A DNA stretch of 64,000 nucleotides, taken from contig OX453272.1 of the NCBI GenBank assembly GCA_949710005.1, forward strand, positions 6,692,133 through 6,756,132, given 5' to 3'. The first letter of the stretch is position 1, and each line of letters opens with the position of its first letter. The translations under genes and the position numbers were made by a program. Shown here piece by piece: positions 39,401 through 51,700 of this stretch. The notes under the pieces were generated by a model. It had not been told where the DNA came from. It searched no databases and worked only from the letters and a program-made list of their open reading frames with translations. This stretch comes from Ricordea florida (lineage: Eukaryota; Cnidaria; Anthozoa; Corallimorpharia; Ricordeidae).

Positions 39401-42400
39401 CAACAGCTCTTGTCACCAATTAATCATAAGAATGGCAATTTCTGAGAAAAAAATATCTAGAAAACCTAGAAGAATATCTTTTAATACCAACAATTAAATC
39501 ACAACTATATACAATAGAACTGTCCAATCACAACTACCCGAATAAACCAACTATGCGATTACAAGTTCAGAGATTAATTAGCGAAAATACAATGCATTTC
39601 TTTACGCCAAACACATTCTAGAAAATTGTTAAAGGCAAGGCAAATTGCTTCAGGAACATTCAAAGGGGATGAAAAGGAATGCATTGTAAAACTAGATTCA
39701 CCCTTTTACAGTTACCCTCGTCACCTGTTTCGTTGCATCACGTTCACTAACGAAAATTCCCGATCTTGCCCCAGCTTACAACACAGTGCATCGTTCATTT
39801 AAATTCTCAACAAAATCTGGTGTCGTGGGTAAAATGCTCTGTGAAATACTGACTCATAAAATCTTCAGCTACGATCTTCCTGAAAAAATTACTTCTCCTT
39901 CAGGCAAAAAAAGCAAAGCTAGTGAAATATTACCACAGTATATAAAAGCAGACTCATTGTGTATTTGTTAAGTGTTCTTGTCCTCTTCACTAGACACGGA
40001 GCAGTTGTCTTGTTCCTTGTGACCGTTGTTAACTGCTTTCCCAGCCCACTTTGGAAAGTCCGATTTCGAAGCTTCAATGGACATGCGCTGTGTGGATTCA
40101 ATGCAACAGGGGTTGGGACATGCGTTTTGGAGACAGCTCGTCGGTTGTTTATCTCTGGTTGCGTCACTTACGTGAATAATCGTGTTCCTCGACGCGGAAC
40201 CGATTGGAGGGCTGTCGCGGGTACAGAGATGTGAGAGGACTGTTTGCGGTCGGGCATCTTCGAGCGAAACTCGAAATTCTTCGAGAAGAATCGCCAGACG
40301 TAGCGGCTTTTCATTTATGTCTTCGGGCGTTGCTCTCGGAGATTTGTTGGCTTCGCGTGACCCGCTGGGCTGTGAAAGCTTGATTTCCATGTCCAGAGAC
40401 CGGTCTCCGCTCCTACGGACAACCTTTTTGGGCAGCTGAACAGCCTGTTTGCGACGACAAAAGCACAAAATAATTCCGATGTATCTCCCTCTTCTCCAGG
40501 TGAAGATGATCGGTTTGACGGTGAACTGAAACCAGTAAGCCCACAAGGCCAAACAGCGAACAGTGTTAGGAATCCCGCTCTTTCCAAAATATATGCTGTA
40601 CTGATCGACAGCGAGCGCAATATAAACCGGTAACGCCATCACAGCGTGGATCAGCACAAAGTACATGGATGTCCACGCTGAATGCGCACGCGCCGAAACA
40701 GATAGTGTCTCTTTATCGGTTAGGTAACCACCCCTGGCGCTTACGCGAAGTCGGCGCAGCGTGCCAAATATTTTCCAGAACCAGAAAACTATGAACAAAC
40801 CGCACATACAATTTATGGCCGCGTTGGTTATAAATAAGATATTCCACGCTTGGGACTGGGCAGTGTACGTGTTGAAACACATTCCTGTTTTAGGGAAGTA
40901 AATCAAATGTTGGCGAAACTTGGGAAAAACAAAGGGAATTGGCAGAATCCATGTTGCACTGAGCAGCAGAGTGATCTGCAAGGGCGACAAACTCGGGAAG
41001 AACCAACCGCTGATTGATCGATATCGCTCGTAAACTATCGCAGTAATACTCAGAGCAGCAACTTGGCCGAGGTAGACAACAAGGGTGTTGTGTAAGACGC
41101 ACATAGTATGACCAAGTATAAAGTGTCCGCTGACCAGAGAGGCTATGGTTAAGGGCAATAAGACAGTGCATACCAACAGGTCAGCGGATGAAAGGTTCGC
41201 AACACACAGGTTCAACACGGGACGAATAACATCTACAACCAAAATGGTGTAGAGAACACGAGCGCTGCCGTATGTCCCAATTAAAATGAACAGCACAAGT
41301 GAAGTTGCCTTGAGCGCAACAGCGAGCAGACCTAATTCTGACATAGACATTGAAAAACTCTTCTTGCTGTGGCTTGAAGTTGAAAGTTCAAATCCTTCAG
41401 ATCCTAAGCAGGGACAATAGAAAAAAAATGCTTAAAATCCGGTCACAGACAGACAGACAGTTCGGTGGAATATTCGTAAGTCTGCTAGTTTGACTGTTCA
41501 GTGCCGCCTTGAAACTTAAAGAACTTTCCCAGTTGATTTAAAATAACCTCCTCAACCATACAGTTCACATGAGATAATAAAGTTCTGTTTTGCACTTGTG
41601 ACAGTAATATCTAAAACAAAGCTTACCTTGCTGTGGTGGTGATGTTAGTGGCGACAAAGGATCTTGACCAGGACTTCACTTCAAGTGCTGATGGAAAATA
41701 GTTTTGAAATCTTCTTCCAACTCGAGGTGCGATTGCTAAATTCACACCGGACTGAAGAAATGATGAATATTGCCGGCGAACTAGTCGCAAAATAACGATT
41801 TCCCTGGCGCTGTTCGCGACAACTATGAGTTCTTCGACGTACTATCAAGTTATTATCCATATTATCCACGTGTGAAATACGTCATTGGTGACGTAAGAGG
41901 GTTGGACAGGCCCTTTTGTTAGCTTACAGGGACATTTTAAATATTTTTACTGAAACTCGCACAGCAGACACTTGCACAAGTCTGCTTTGAAACATTTGCT
42001 TCATTTGTGGTGGTTTTAACGGTAATCGATTTAAGGGCCTTGCGCTCGGTTTGACTAAATAATCAGAGCCTTATGCCTCTCCCTCATTCATAGTATTGTT
42101 GTTCTGTTCTATTCGTGTCTAATTAAGAGGTGTTAGTTTTAATTGACATATTACCTTGACATTTTCCGTCCTTGAAGTTGTAAACATGTTTTGTTTAATT
42201 AATGAGCAATAACTAATGAAAAAGTTAAAGCAACTATCGTTTATGAAGATGTCGACGTCCTCAATTGATGACGTTATCTAAACTATTCTCATTCATTATT
42301 TTCAGTAATTTCCTGGTTCAGAAATCTTGAGGCTTTCGTCCAACATTGCACTTTATAATTGTTAGGTTATTAAGACCGCTGCACTCACTAGTTCGTCGGT

Positions 42401-42742
42401 ACATGTAAAAGTTAAATGGTTTCCGTTTATTGAACGCGTTTCAGATTCAAAATGCGTCAGACGCTTGGAGGTCAGCTCAGGTGCATGCGCCGACGTAGAA
42501 ATGAAACTCACGTGACTCTGATGATGACCACTGCTCAGGTTGTCGAAAAGTCAGTCAACGTCAACAATATTCTTTTCAGCTTTCAAAACTACAGGCCTTC
42601 TGGTATTACGCGATGGTGCGATTTCGCACAATCGACCTCAAATCGCATCCGATCGCACAATTCACGAAAAATCGCATAAATCAAACAATAACGCACAACA
42701 TTCATAAAATCAAACATGAATCAACAAGTTTCTTTGGAATTC

Positions 42743-42785
<43 letters not shown>

Positions 42786-45700
42786 GGCTGACAAGACTTT
42801 TTCACCTTCGATTTCGTATTCATTCGAAGTTTAAGGCGTAATTTTGAATGTCAAGGACCTGGTACGAGTCTCATTCTTAAAGAGTCGCCTATTGGTGTAA
42901 CGCAAACACGCCCCTTGTTCAGATTAGCCAATCTGAAGGGCTGTAATTTCCGGCCGTTACCCGCACAGCAGTTACCCACACCGGTGATTTTTTCCAAAAG
43001 GAGAAAGAAGAATCGTCAGATTACACGCACTTGCAGATAACCCGCACACAGAAACAAAAGAAAGTTATGCAAAATAGTTAGATAACTCAAAAAATTTGAA
43101 GCGATGGAGCGATTTGAAAATTGCTCTGAGTATTTAATTGTACTCGTAAAAATTTTGACTCGTGGAAACACTTGTCGTAAATGATAGATGAGTCAGTTAA
43201 CCTTCTATAATTATTAGAATCGAAGAAAACTTTATTCATTGTTTTTGTTTTTCAAAATACTTTTCAGCATGCTATTAGCAAGTTTTCACAACCATTGTTT
43301 TCGATTTTCATTGAGAATTGAACAAACTCGTAAAATTCTGTTCGCAATTTCCTCAAAAAAACAACATCTTGGGATCTTCTGGGTCGCTTGAAACAGGAAA
43401 GTATACTTTTAAATGAAGGCAGTGCTAACTGTTAATTTTTCCCTGATGCGTCGAGTATTTTGGAATTATTTCTATCCTTGTCAGTGTTTTGTTTACACGC
43501 GTGCCGATAATTATATTTTTATCGCCTTGCACCAATTATGCGGCGCCATGAATTGAACAGATCACCAAGACATTTATTTATCTCATGTTCTGCTTGGTCT
43601 AAAAAATCGCTTGAAACGGGAATATACTCCACAACTTAAGGCAGTGCTAGCTAGGAATATTTCGCTGATGCGTTGAGTATTCTTACACTTAAGTTTGCAC
43701 CGCACGTGTGCCGACAGACGTCAGCATCGTGTTTCAGTTTAGCTTTGTGTTTTGCACAATAAAATTGTTTCATATAAAGCAGAAACGCATTCAAAATGTC
43801 TTAAGAGCAGCAAAAAAGTGTTTTTCTTATCCTGAAACTTTGTAAAACAAGCTTAAAATTGCTCAGAAAAAAATCGCATAATCTTCATTATTTATCGCAT
43901 AATTGGCCACTCTAGTCGCACAATCTGCCCTGCAAATTTCGCACAATTTACATTTTTTTTATCGCAACCTATCAGAAGGCCTGAAACTACCTACACTTAG
44001 ACGATAAAGTTCGACAAATAACCTCTGTGGTCACAAGCTTTGTAAAGGTGAAGACAGTTTCTTTACTGATGTCATTTAAAAGAACTGAACTATTCAACCA
44101 GTACAGTGTTAACATAAACGAGTCAACCTCCTCTCTGGGAATTGATAAAATGATCAATTCTCTGCATTCATCAAGTAATCTTAAGTATTTATTTATGTGA
44201 AAGTACTTACTTGATGATGGTTTGGAATTCTGGAATAAGACCTATGAAAAATAATGCCGGCAAAAATGTCAACAACTGAAGCAGGTTCACAGAAGGTCAA
44301 TCAGCCCTAACTGAGGGATCAAGACTCTCGATGAACTGTCAGGGGTAAGAAAGATTTCCCCTTTACATTAATAACGGCGTTTTAAGGAATTGCGATTTAG
44401 CTCGAAAAAAGAACACTGGTTGGAACGGGATTCGAACCCGCGACTTCGTTAATACCGGTGCGATGTTCGATCAACCAATTAGATTTTGAGCTCGAGATTT
44501 CTATGGGGTGATAGTTCATGAGGCCGAAGGTCGAATCAACTATCACCTCATCGAAATCGAGAGCGAATAATCTAATTGTTTTGGTAAAAATCATAATAAA
44601 CAAATCATGTGAAGGTGAAAAAAATACCAAAACATCAAATCGTCATGCGAAATTTCGCTAAAGCGCGAAGACGTCGCCATTTTGAAAACGATCTTCAACC
44701 ATTCGCATTGAGGGCGAAGGGTCTAATTGTTTTAGTATCACCCAACTAGTCGGACAGAAAAAGCAATAATAAAGTTAGCAAATGCAAGTTGAAGAAAGAT
44801 TTATTTGGGAATAAAACAAAGAAAGCGCCACGAATTTCGCTACTCGAGGACTATTACTAATAGTCCTCTAGTAGCGTAGCCAATCAGATTGCGGCATTTG
44901 CATTAGTCCACTAGTTGGGTGATACTAATGGCTGATAGTCTGCAGTAGCTCCGCCAATCAGAAAAGGCATTAGTCTACAAGTAGATTTTTACTAATATCT
45001 GTTGGCAGGGCAGTAGTGCGTCCATGATTATACGCCCGTGTTAAGTATAATCTCAACAGTTGGAGTATATGGAATAAATCACATGTTTGCACTGCTGTCA
45101 CAAACGTAGTAAATGTGCTCAAATAGTTAAAATTATCAACGCTCGATGAGCACAGCATTTCACGATCACCTTGAGATGCGGCAGGTCATTAGCAGTTTTC
45201 CAATCTTTATCGTCCCTGATCCTTGTCACTCGTGGAAACCTGATCGATATACCATCCGCAGTGTGTGTTGTGGACTTGCTAAATTCTGCTCCAGTTATCT
45301 CCCAAACTGGAGCTTCCTGGATTTAGAAATTTAAATAAACACTGAATAGTCAATTTCTGGAGACGACTAAGCAGAATAGCGAAGAACCTCTCCTTTGGGT
45401 GCAGGGGACAGGACACAAGCACTTGTTTCCACCTCACCCTTCCCACCCACCCAAAAAATCTTATTCTTGTAACTGTTAGCTCTGTAGAACGGGAAAAGGG
45501 GAAACACTTCCCTAGTCCCAAAGTTTGTGTTGTTTGTATAGGTGTGTTCTATTATTTAGCTGAACAACGACACGGAACGTTGCAAGAACTGAGTTCAGCT
45601 CCGGAGGTTCAACTGTAGCATTTTTCATCAGATGGAACTAGTCCTAACAATGTCTACACACTGTCAATCAAGAAGATGATCAGAATAGACAAAATGATCA

Positions 45701-48700
45701 ACGCAATGACATACAGTTGATCTACCTCCAAATTCTTTCAACAAATATAAAGTAACTATTTGGACATCACTGAGGAGATTTACCACTTCAATCATAGGCG
45801 GGGAAGGGAAACAAAGCGATAATACCTTGGGATTTTCAATAACAAAGTCAGGAACCAGACTGCGATGAACATTCAACCAGGAAGGTACCTTGGAGGGATC
45901 CTGTAAGAAAACACGGATTGGACAACACATTTCAGATCGAAGAAGAACACTCATCAGCAGTTCGCTCCTATTATTTACAAGATAGTAATCAAAGGTTCTG
46001 ACAAATGAAACAATTCTAAATTCAGCTGAGGAAACAAACAACAACAAAAGAAACAGAACCAAAGAGTCTGGTCCTCTAAATGTCGCTGCAAGAGAGAGAG
46101 GACATAGAATGAGAGAGGAAGGCAGTAAACTTTAAATCTGATACTTAACAGTTTTGAAGAAAGAAAGGTGTTAAGTGTGGTTGCAAAAAAGGAAGACGCG
46201 AGAATGAAAGAAAAGGATTGTAAATTTTAAAAGACACAATATAATATAGATCTTTAGAGAATGAACTGTAAGCTAAACTCATACTGTGGGCGTAGTTTCT
46301 AAAGAAACTGGTGTTGCATCGGTGGGGAATTGAAACACAAGAAATTGTGATAATCAAACAAGTTGATAAAGTAAGATATACCACCGTAATGTAAAAGAGG
46401 GGTGTTTTGACGTTTCGAGCGTTATCCCTTTGTCAGAGCGAATCTAAACTTGCCTTGCTTATTTTATTCATTTTCAGTTCTCTGTTTAGCTTTACGATTG
46501 CCTTGTCGTCATGACCGTTGCCGCACTTTGCCACAGTACACCACTGTTTTGTAGAAGGATTCCAGACTCCCATGAGAAAGATGGACATCAAACCACCTGT
46601 ACAGGAGTATTAAGGAGACTGAGTCACGAATTCACATTGAATTTTATAGAATAACCAAAACAAGGAACTGCATCAATGAAAAACAAAAATAGGCAGTCTA
46701 TGACTGCATGTATCTCTGGGATTGGCCTACGAGCAATACAGACAATTCAAACTGTGCTGTACTACCTCCAGAAAAATTATCTCACGCATTTCTGAAAAAA
46801 ACTGTGCCTGGTTAAAGGAAAAGTGCACTTTGCAACCAGATGGACAATCAGACATAGTCTGATAGGTTTGAGTTTGGAGGCAGCTGGTTTGAAAAATGAA
46901 TGTAACTTAAAAAGTTGGTAAATTGTAACTTTTTTTAGTTACATTCATTATTTCAAACCAGCGCAGCATCAAACCGTGTACCTGGTTATTAGTGAAAAAA
47001 CCATGACAATATGGAAAATAGCGCCTGCAAGTTTTCAATCACAAGTGAAGCAGAGCAAAAGCACGTGGAAGACTCGCTATCAGCCGAAAAAGAAAATCAG
47101 AAGAATCGGAGGAAACAAAGAGCATCCGAGAGACTGCGAATAATTGCCGAAAGGCTTTGTTGTTGATTCAAGAAGGACTTACGCACGTGATAGCATCATA
47201 TCTAAGGGTTACCAAGAAAACCCGAAGATACAAAAAATGAAAATGTACAAACTGCCCGCAAACAGCTTGCTGATAGTTTTGGCGGTGGTTGGCAAAGATA
47301 AAAATGGATTACAACTTGAAAAATTCAGGTATAAGTTCGGTCACCGTGCCCTGCAAAAATACCAAAAGCTATTGTTAGTCGCTTCACCTAAACACATTTA
47401 TTCAGTTTCTTTTGGGGCCGATACAGGTCATGTTCAAGCATGAAAAATAATTGTTTATTAATATTTATCATGTATTTATTTATTGTAAGTATTTAATATC
47501 TAGTACATATTAATTTAATATTGATTAGATATTAACTTAAACTGCACAGATATGAACTGGGATATTTCATCTGCGTGGTGATAACTTTGGAAGAGTACTG
47601 GGTAATACTCAAAAAATTCTCTGTCACACAGTACCTTTCGACACCAGAAATTTCACCGAGCCCTTCTCTTGGCTACACTATGACAATACTCACAATAATA
47701 ACAAAATGTTAGTCGTTTATGTTTGCGGAACACATTCTTTCACCTTTATTCCCTGTGCCATAATAGGCCCCCAGTACCACTAAATCAGCGGTGTCTGCCA
47801 TGGCACCCTCATTAAGATAATCCTTTTTCATCTAAGAAAAATACAAGAAATCAGTATTAAGAGCTATTAACAGGTACGTTTAATTTGCTTTCACTACATT
47901 TGCGTTGGCAACAATCTAAACAGACAAAACTCGATTACAGTACCTTCAGCCAATGTCTCTTTCCTGGTTCATATATACCCTAAAACGTGAGAAGCAGGTA
48001 AATAAAATTATCTTATACAGGAAATTATCGCATTCTTGGAAGTAAAAATATAAACTTGTACATGCATTAATTATTTCCAAAGGGTGAACAATACACCGCT
48101 TCTCCATACAGGGACAATAAACTGGTCTAACTGCAGACTCTCTAAGCAAACTTTCAAGTGCATTTTGGCGATTCAAACAAGGAAAATGTTTAGAATTCAA
48201 GCGGTGTCAACTCAGCACAAAGGGAATTTTCTGTGTCAAGAGGCCACGCTCTCATCAGGAAAGTGTTACAAACTTGCTTTACATTTCTTTGAAATTGCCT
48301 AATTAATTCTTGCGGTGCAAGTATATGATTTATTTCATATACTCAGATTGCTAATATCACACGGAAAACGGGCACATTTCAACCCATTACTGACGAGTTC
48401 CCAGGGTAGACGCCTGGTTTAACTCAGCTGGTAGGAACAACGCACCAGTGTTCGCGAGGTCATTGGTCCGATTCCTGCTGCAACCTGTTCAGGCTAAATC
48501 GCAACTCCTCAAAACTGCGTAGAAACTAAATTTTCAACGGTATTGCAAATGTATAATTTTTTCTTGTATTCTAAAACTTGATATCCGCCAGTCCTGGCGT
48601 ACGCTTGTAGAAAAGTCCAACACCCTTTACGACAGTTTCATAACGTAGTTTGGAAACAAACTGATCAAAGTTGACGTTTCTGGCCTACAAGTTCTCTTGA

Positions 48701-51700
48701 AGACATGTTGAAATGAAAAGTTTGTAGAATGTTGAGTGTTTTTTGACTTGATTAGAATTTGGACCCGAAGAGTTAACGTGTCTTCCGAGAAACGCACGCC
48801 CGAGAGAGTACTGCCAACTAGCACGCCCTTCCCACTAATAATACCATTAAAAACTTTTCTCACAAGCACAGAAACAGTGCATTACGTTGATATCTTTTAG
48901 GACAAGTCCTTCCAGTCCTTCTTTCATCGCCCTTGACATTAATTTTGATAGTTCCTTTTCTGTCTGAAATAAAGAAAAACATGGTCGAGTCAATACGGAA
49001 AAAACTTGCTGCAGGGTTTTGGTATTGCCTTGCTATGTTACCCAAGTGACTAAAAATTCTTGTATCGATTTGTAGCACAGTCCGGTAGTAATACACTGTA
49101 AAGCTTAAACTACTATGAAAGAAAAAACTCAAAAGATGGTTTATCAGACAAATTGATGAAGGAAGCTTTACCACCGTATGATTTAACCCTTCAAGCCCCA
49201 ATATCAATATTCATTTTCTCCTAACTGTTCTCGTATATTTGTTATAGTACTAGTGAGGAGAATTTGTTTACATATCAACTCTTTTTTGGTGATCATTTCA
49301 GTTATTGTCATACCCTGAATGGTTGATGAAAAGTGAATATTTTAATGAGAAATTGGATGCCGGTCACTACAGGGACTTAGAGGGTTGAGGAGTGATGACG
49401 TTTCAAGCGTTAGACATTGGTCAGAGCGAAAGACGAAGAGCTAAAGCTGGAAATGTCGGCTACCATTCAATATTACGGTGGTAAAACTGACTTTGTTTTA
49501 TAACCAGGAACCGCGGAGACCATTTTAAAGTGGTAGGACTATCAAATCTTGCCGATGCAAGCAAACGTTAATGTCAATGTTTCGCCACTTATCTTGCCCT
49601 AGAAAAAAAAATCCAAGAAAAAAAGTGGTGGGGCTATAGCCCTACCAGCCCTCCCCCTCCGCGGTCCCTGGTAGCTGGCGTTTTTCGTACTACAGCGCGC
49701 CCATTCATTGGCTAGTTCGTGGTCACATGACATCTAACAATGAAACTGTTTACCGCCAAATGCAATGAGCTGGCAACATTGCGAAATCTATGACGTCAAA
49801 CGGAAAAAAAGTTCATTGCTACCCGCAAAATGTTGACTGCTGTTGCACGTGATCAGAGTGTATTTGTTTTGCTTTATGATAAATCATTTAAGACTGTTCC
49901 CTTGGGGAACAGTGAATTTTCTTTCCCTCGAATTTCAATGTGAGACAAAACATTGAAATTCTCGGGGAATAAGATTCACTGTTCCCCTCGGGACCAGCCA
50001 TTAAATGTTAATTGTTATATACCTAGACTTTCACTCAACAAAACGAGCACGAGATTGGTTGATTTTGGTCACGTGTCCCTGGTCAAATTCAAATGTATCT
50101 CTAAGGGAAAGTCTAAATATATATCAAAGCACTTAATGTATGGTCCCGAGAGAAACTAGTTAGTTTTCTTTTCCCTCGAGTCCTGATGTTTCCCTCGACT
50201 TCGTCTCGGGAAACATCAGGACTCTCGGGAAAACAAAACTAACTGTTTCCCTCGGGACCAGTCATTAAGTGTTAATTTATATCGACTCGTTTGATAAACC
50301 CACTTTTGTGTGTTTCGATTTACCACCGACGCAGCAAACAGTTTATTAAGAAAATCTGTTATACTCCTTACAAGAAAACAAAATACCTTCAGGAAGGTTG
50401 TTTCTGACAACATGATTTTATTCGGAATAACAGTAACATTCTTCTCCAATATTTGTCGTCTTTCTTTCATGCTTCTATTAGATGAATACAACGAAGTAGA
50501 AAATTCAAAACTATACCCATCAAACCAAATCTCAGTTACACTCGAGCATATCCACAGCCTTATAAGCGATCGGTCAGACTATTCACAGCTTTCAATTTGA
50601 GCATTTATCTTTGATTGTTTAGAGCAGCTGTAAAATGGCTGTAGAAAAACCAATACCAAATGAAAGAAATTCCTCCGGCTGAGCACTACACATGTATCCA
50701 AACCATTGAACCAATAACTCAAAGCCACTACATGTCGACAGCACTAAGCGCGGGAAAAACCGTGCCAGCCAATCACGACTGGTATTAATTTCAATTCTGA
50801 TTGGTCGGGAAAGTGACTTGAGTCTTACTAGCCAATCATTTGCTTCCTGAAGAAACCAATGTAAAGTTAACGTAACTGAGTTCTCCCCTGTATCCTAGTC
50901 ACCTACTTTCAAAATTAAAGCAAAAAAAAAAATCGGACTACTAACTTTCTCATTACGTTTTCATCATTGAATTGAAGGCAATCAAAAATGAATAGACACA
51001 CACTGGCATCCTTGAAAGCTGATTTCTATAAAACAACAACAACAACAAATGATTTCAATCCAATCTTTTTAGGGCAACTCAGTCATATCATAAAAGCGAC
51101 TTGAAATGATCAAACTTAAGGCCATCAAAATACCTTATGAATTCCTAAAGTTCCAAATGGAAGAGGCTTGCCTGTATTTGTGTCCACAAGCAGCACCTGT
51201 AAAGGGATGAAAAAATTAACTGCCTTGAGGCAAAAAAAAATCTTGTGATAAGGGAGTCAATAAAAATTTGCAGATCCTAAGAAAAAGAACAATACAGCAT
51301 GGCCAACAACACACCTCACTGTCAAGTATAAGATTGTTGCCATGGGGGCATGCCTTTGGTAGGTGATCTCTAATAGGAGCAACCTGAAAAGAAGTTAAGC
51401 ATCTTCAGAAGCACTCACAAGGTGATGTTCTATCTGTATCATCAATGATGACCAAACTCATATGTACAACTGACACAGATTCACATACAAAATTGCAAAG
51501 CAATTCAGATTTGCACTTACTATATTCCACACTAATGAACCTAAAGTGATCGAGTTTGCTGGTGTGTTTGGCATTTTCTATGGGATTCTTTGTTTGCAAG
51601 TAGGATACTGGTAAAATCCTCTAGTAAAAGTTGGAAAATGGAGGAAAAGGAAGAAAGAAAACATCTTATAATATGGATATCAACCACCAGACAGACAACA

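Noticed and set aside
47144-47443. 99-residue plus-strand frame in a LIG3 intron
   Set aside because: No recognisable family, no supporting splice signals, and it lies antisense within the LIG3 intron between real exons.
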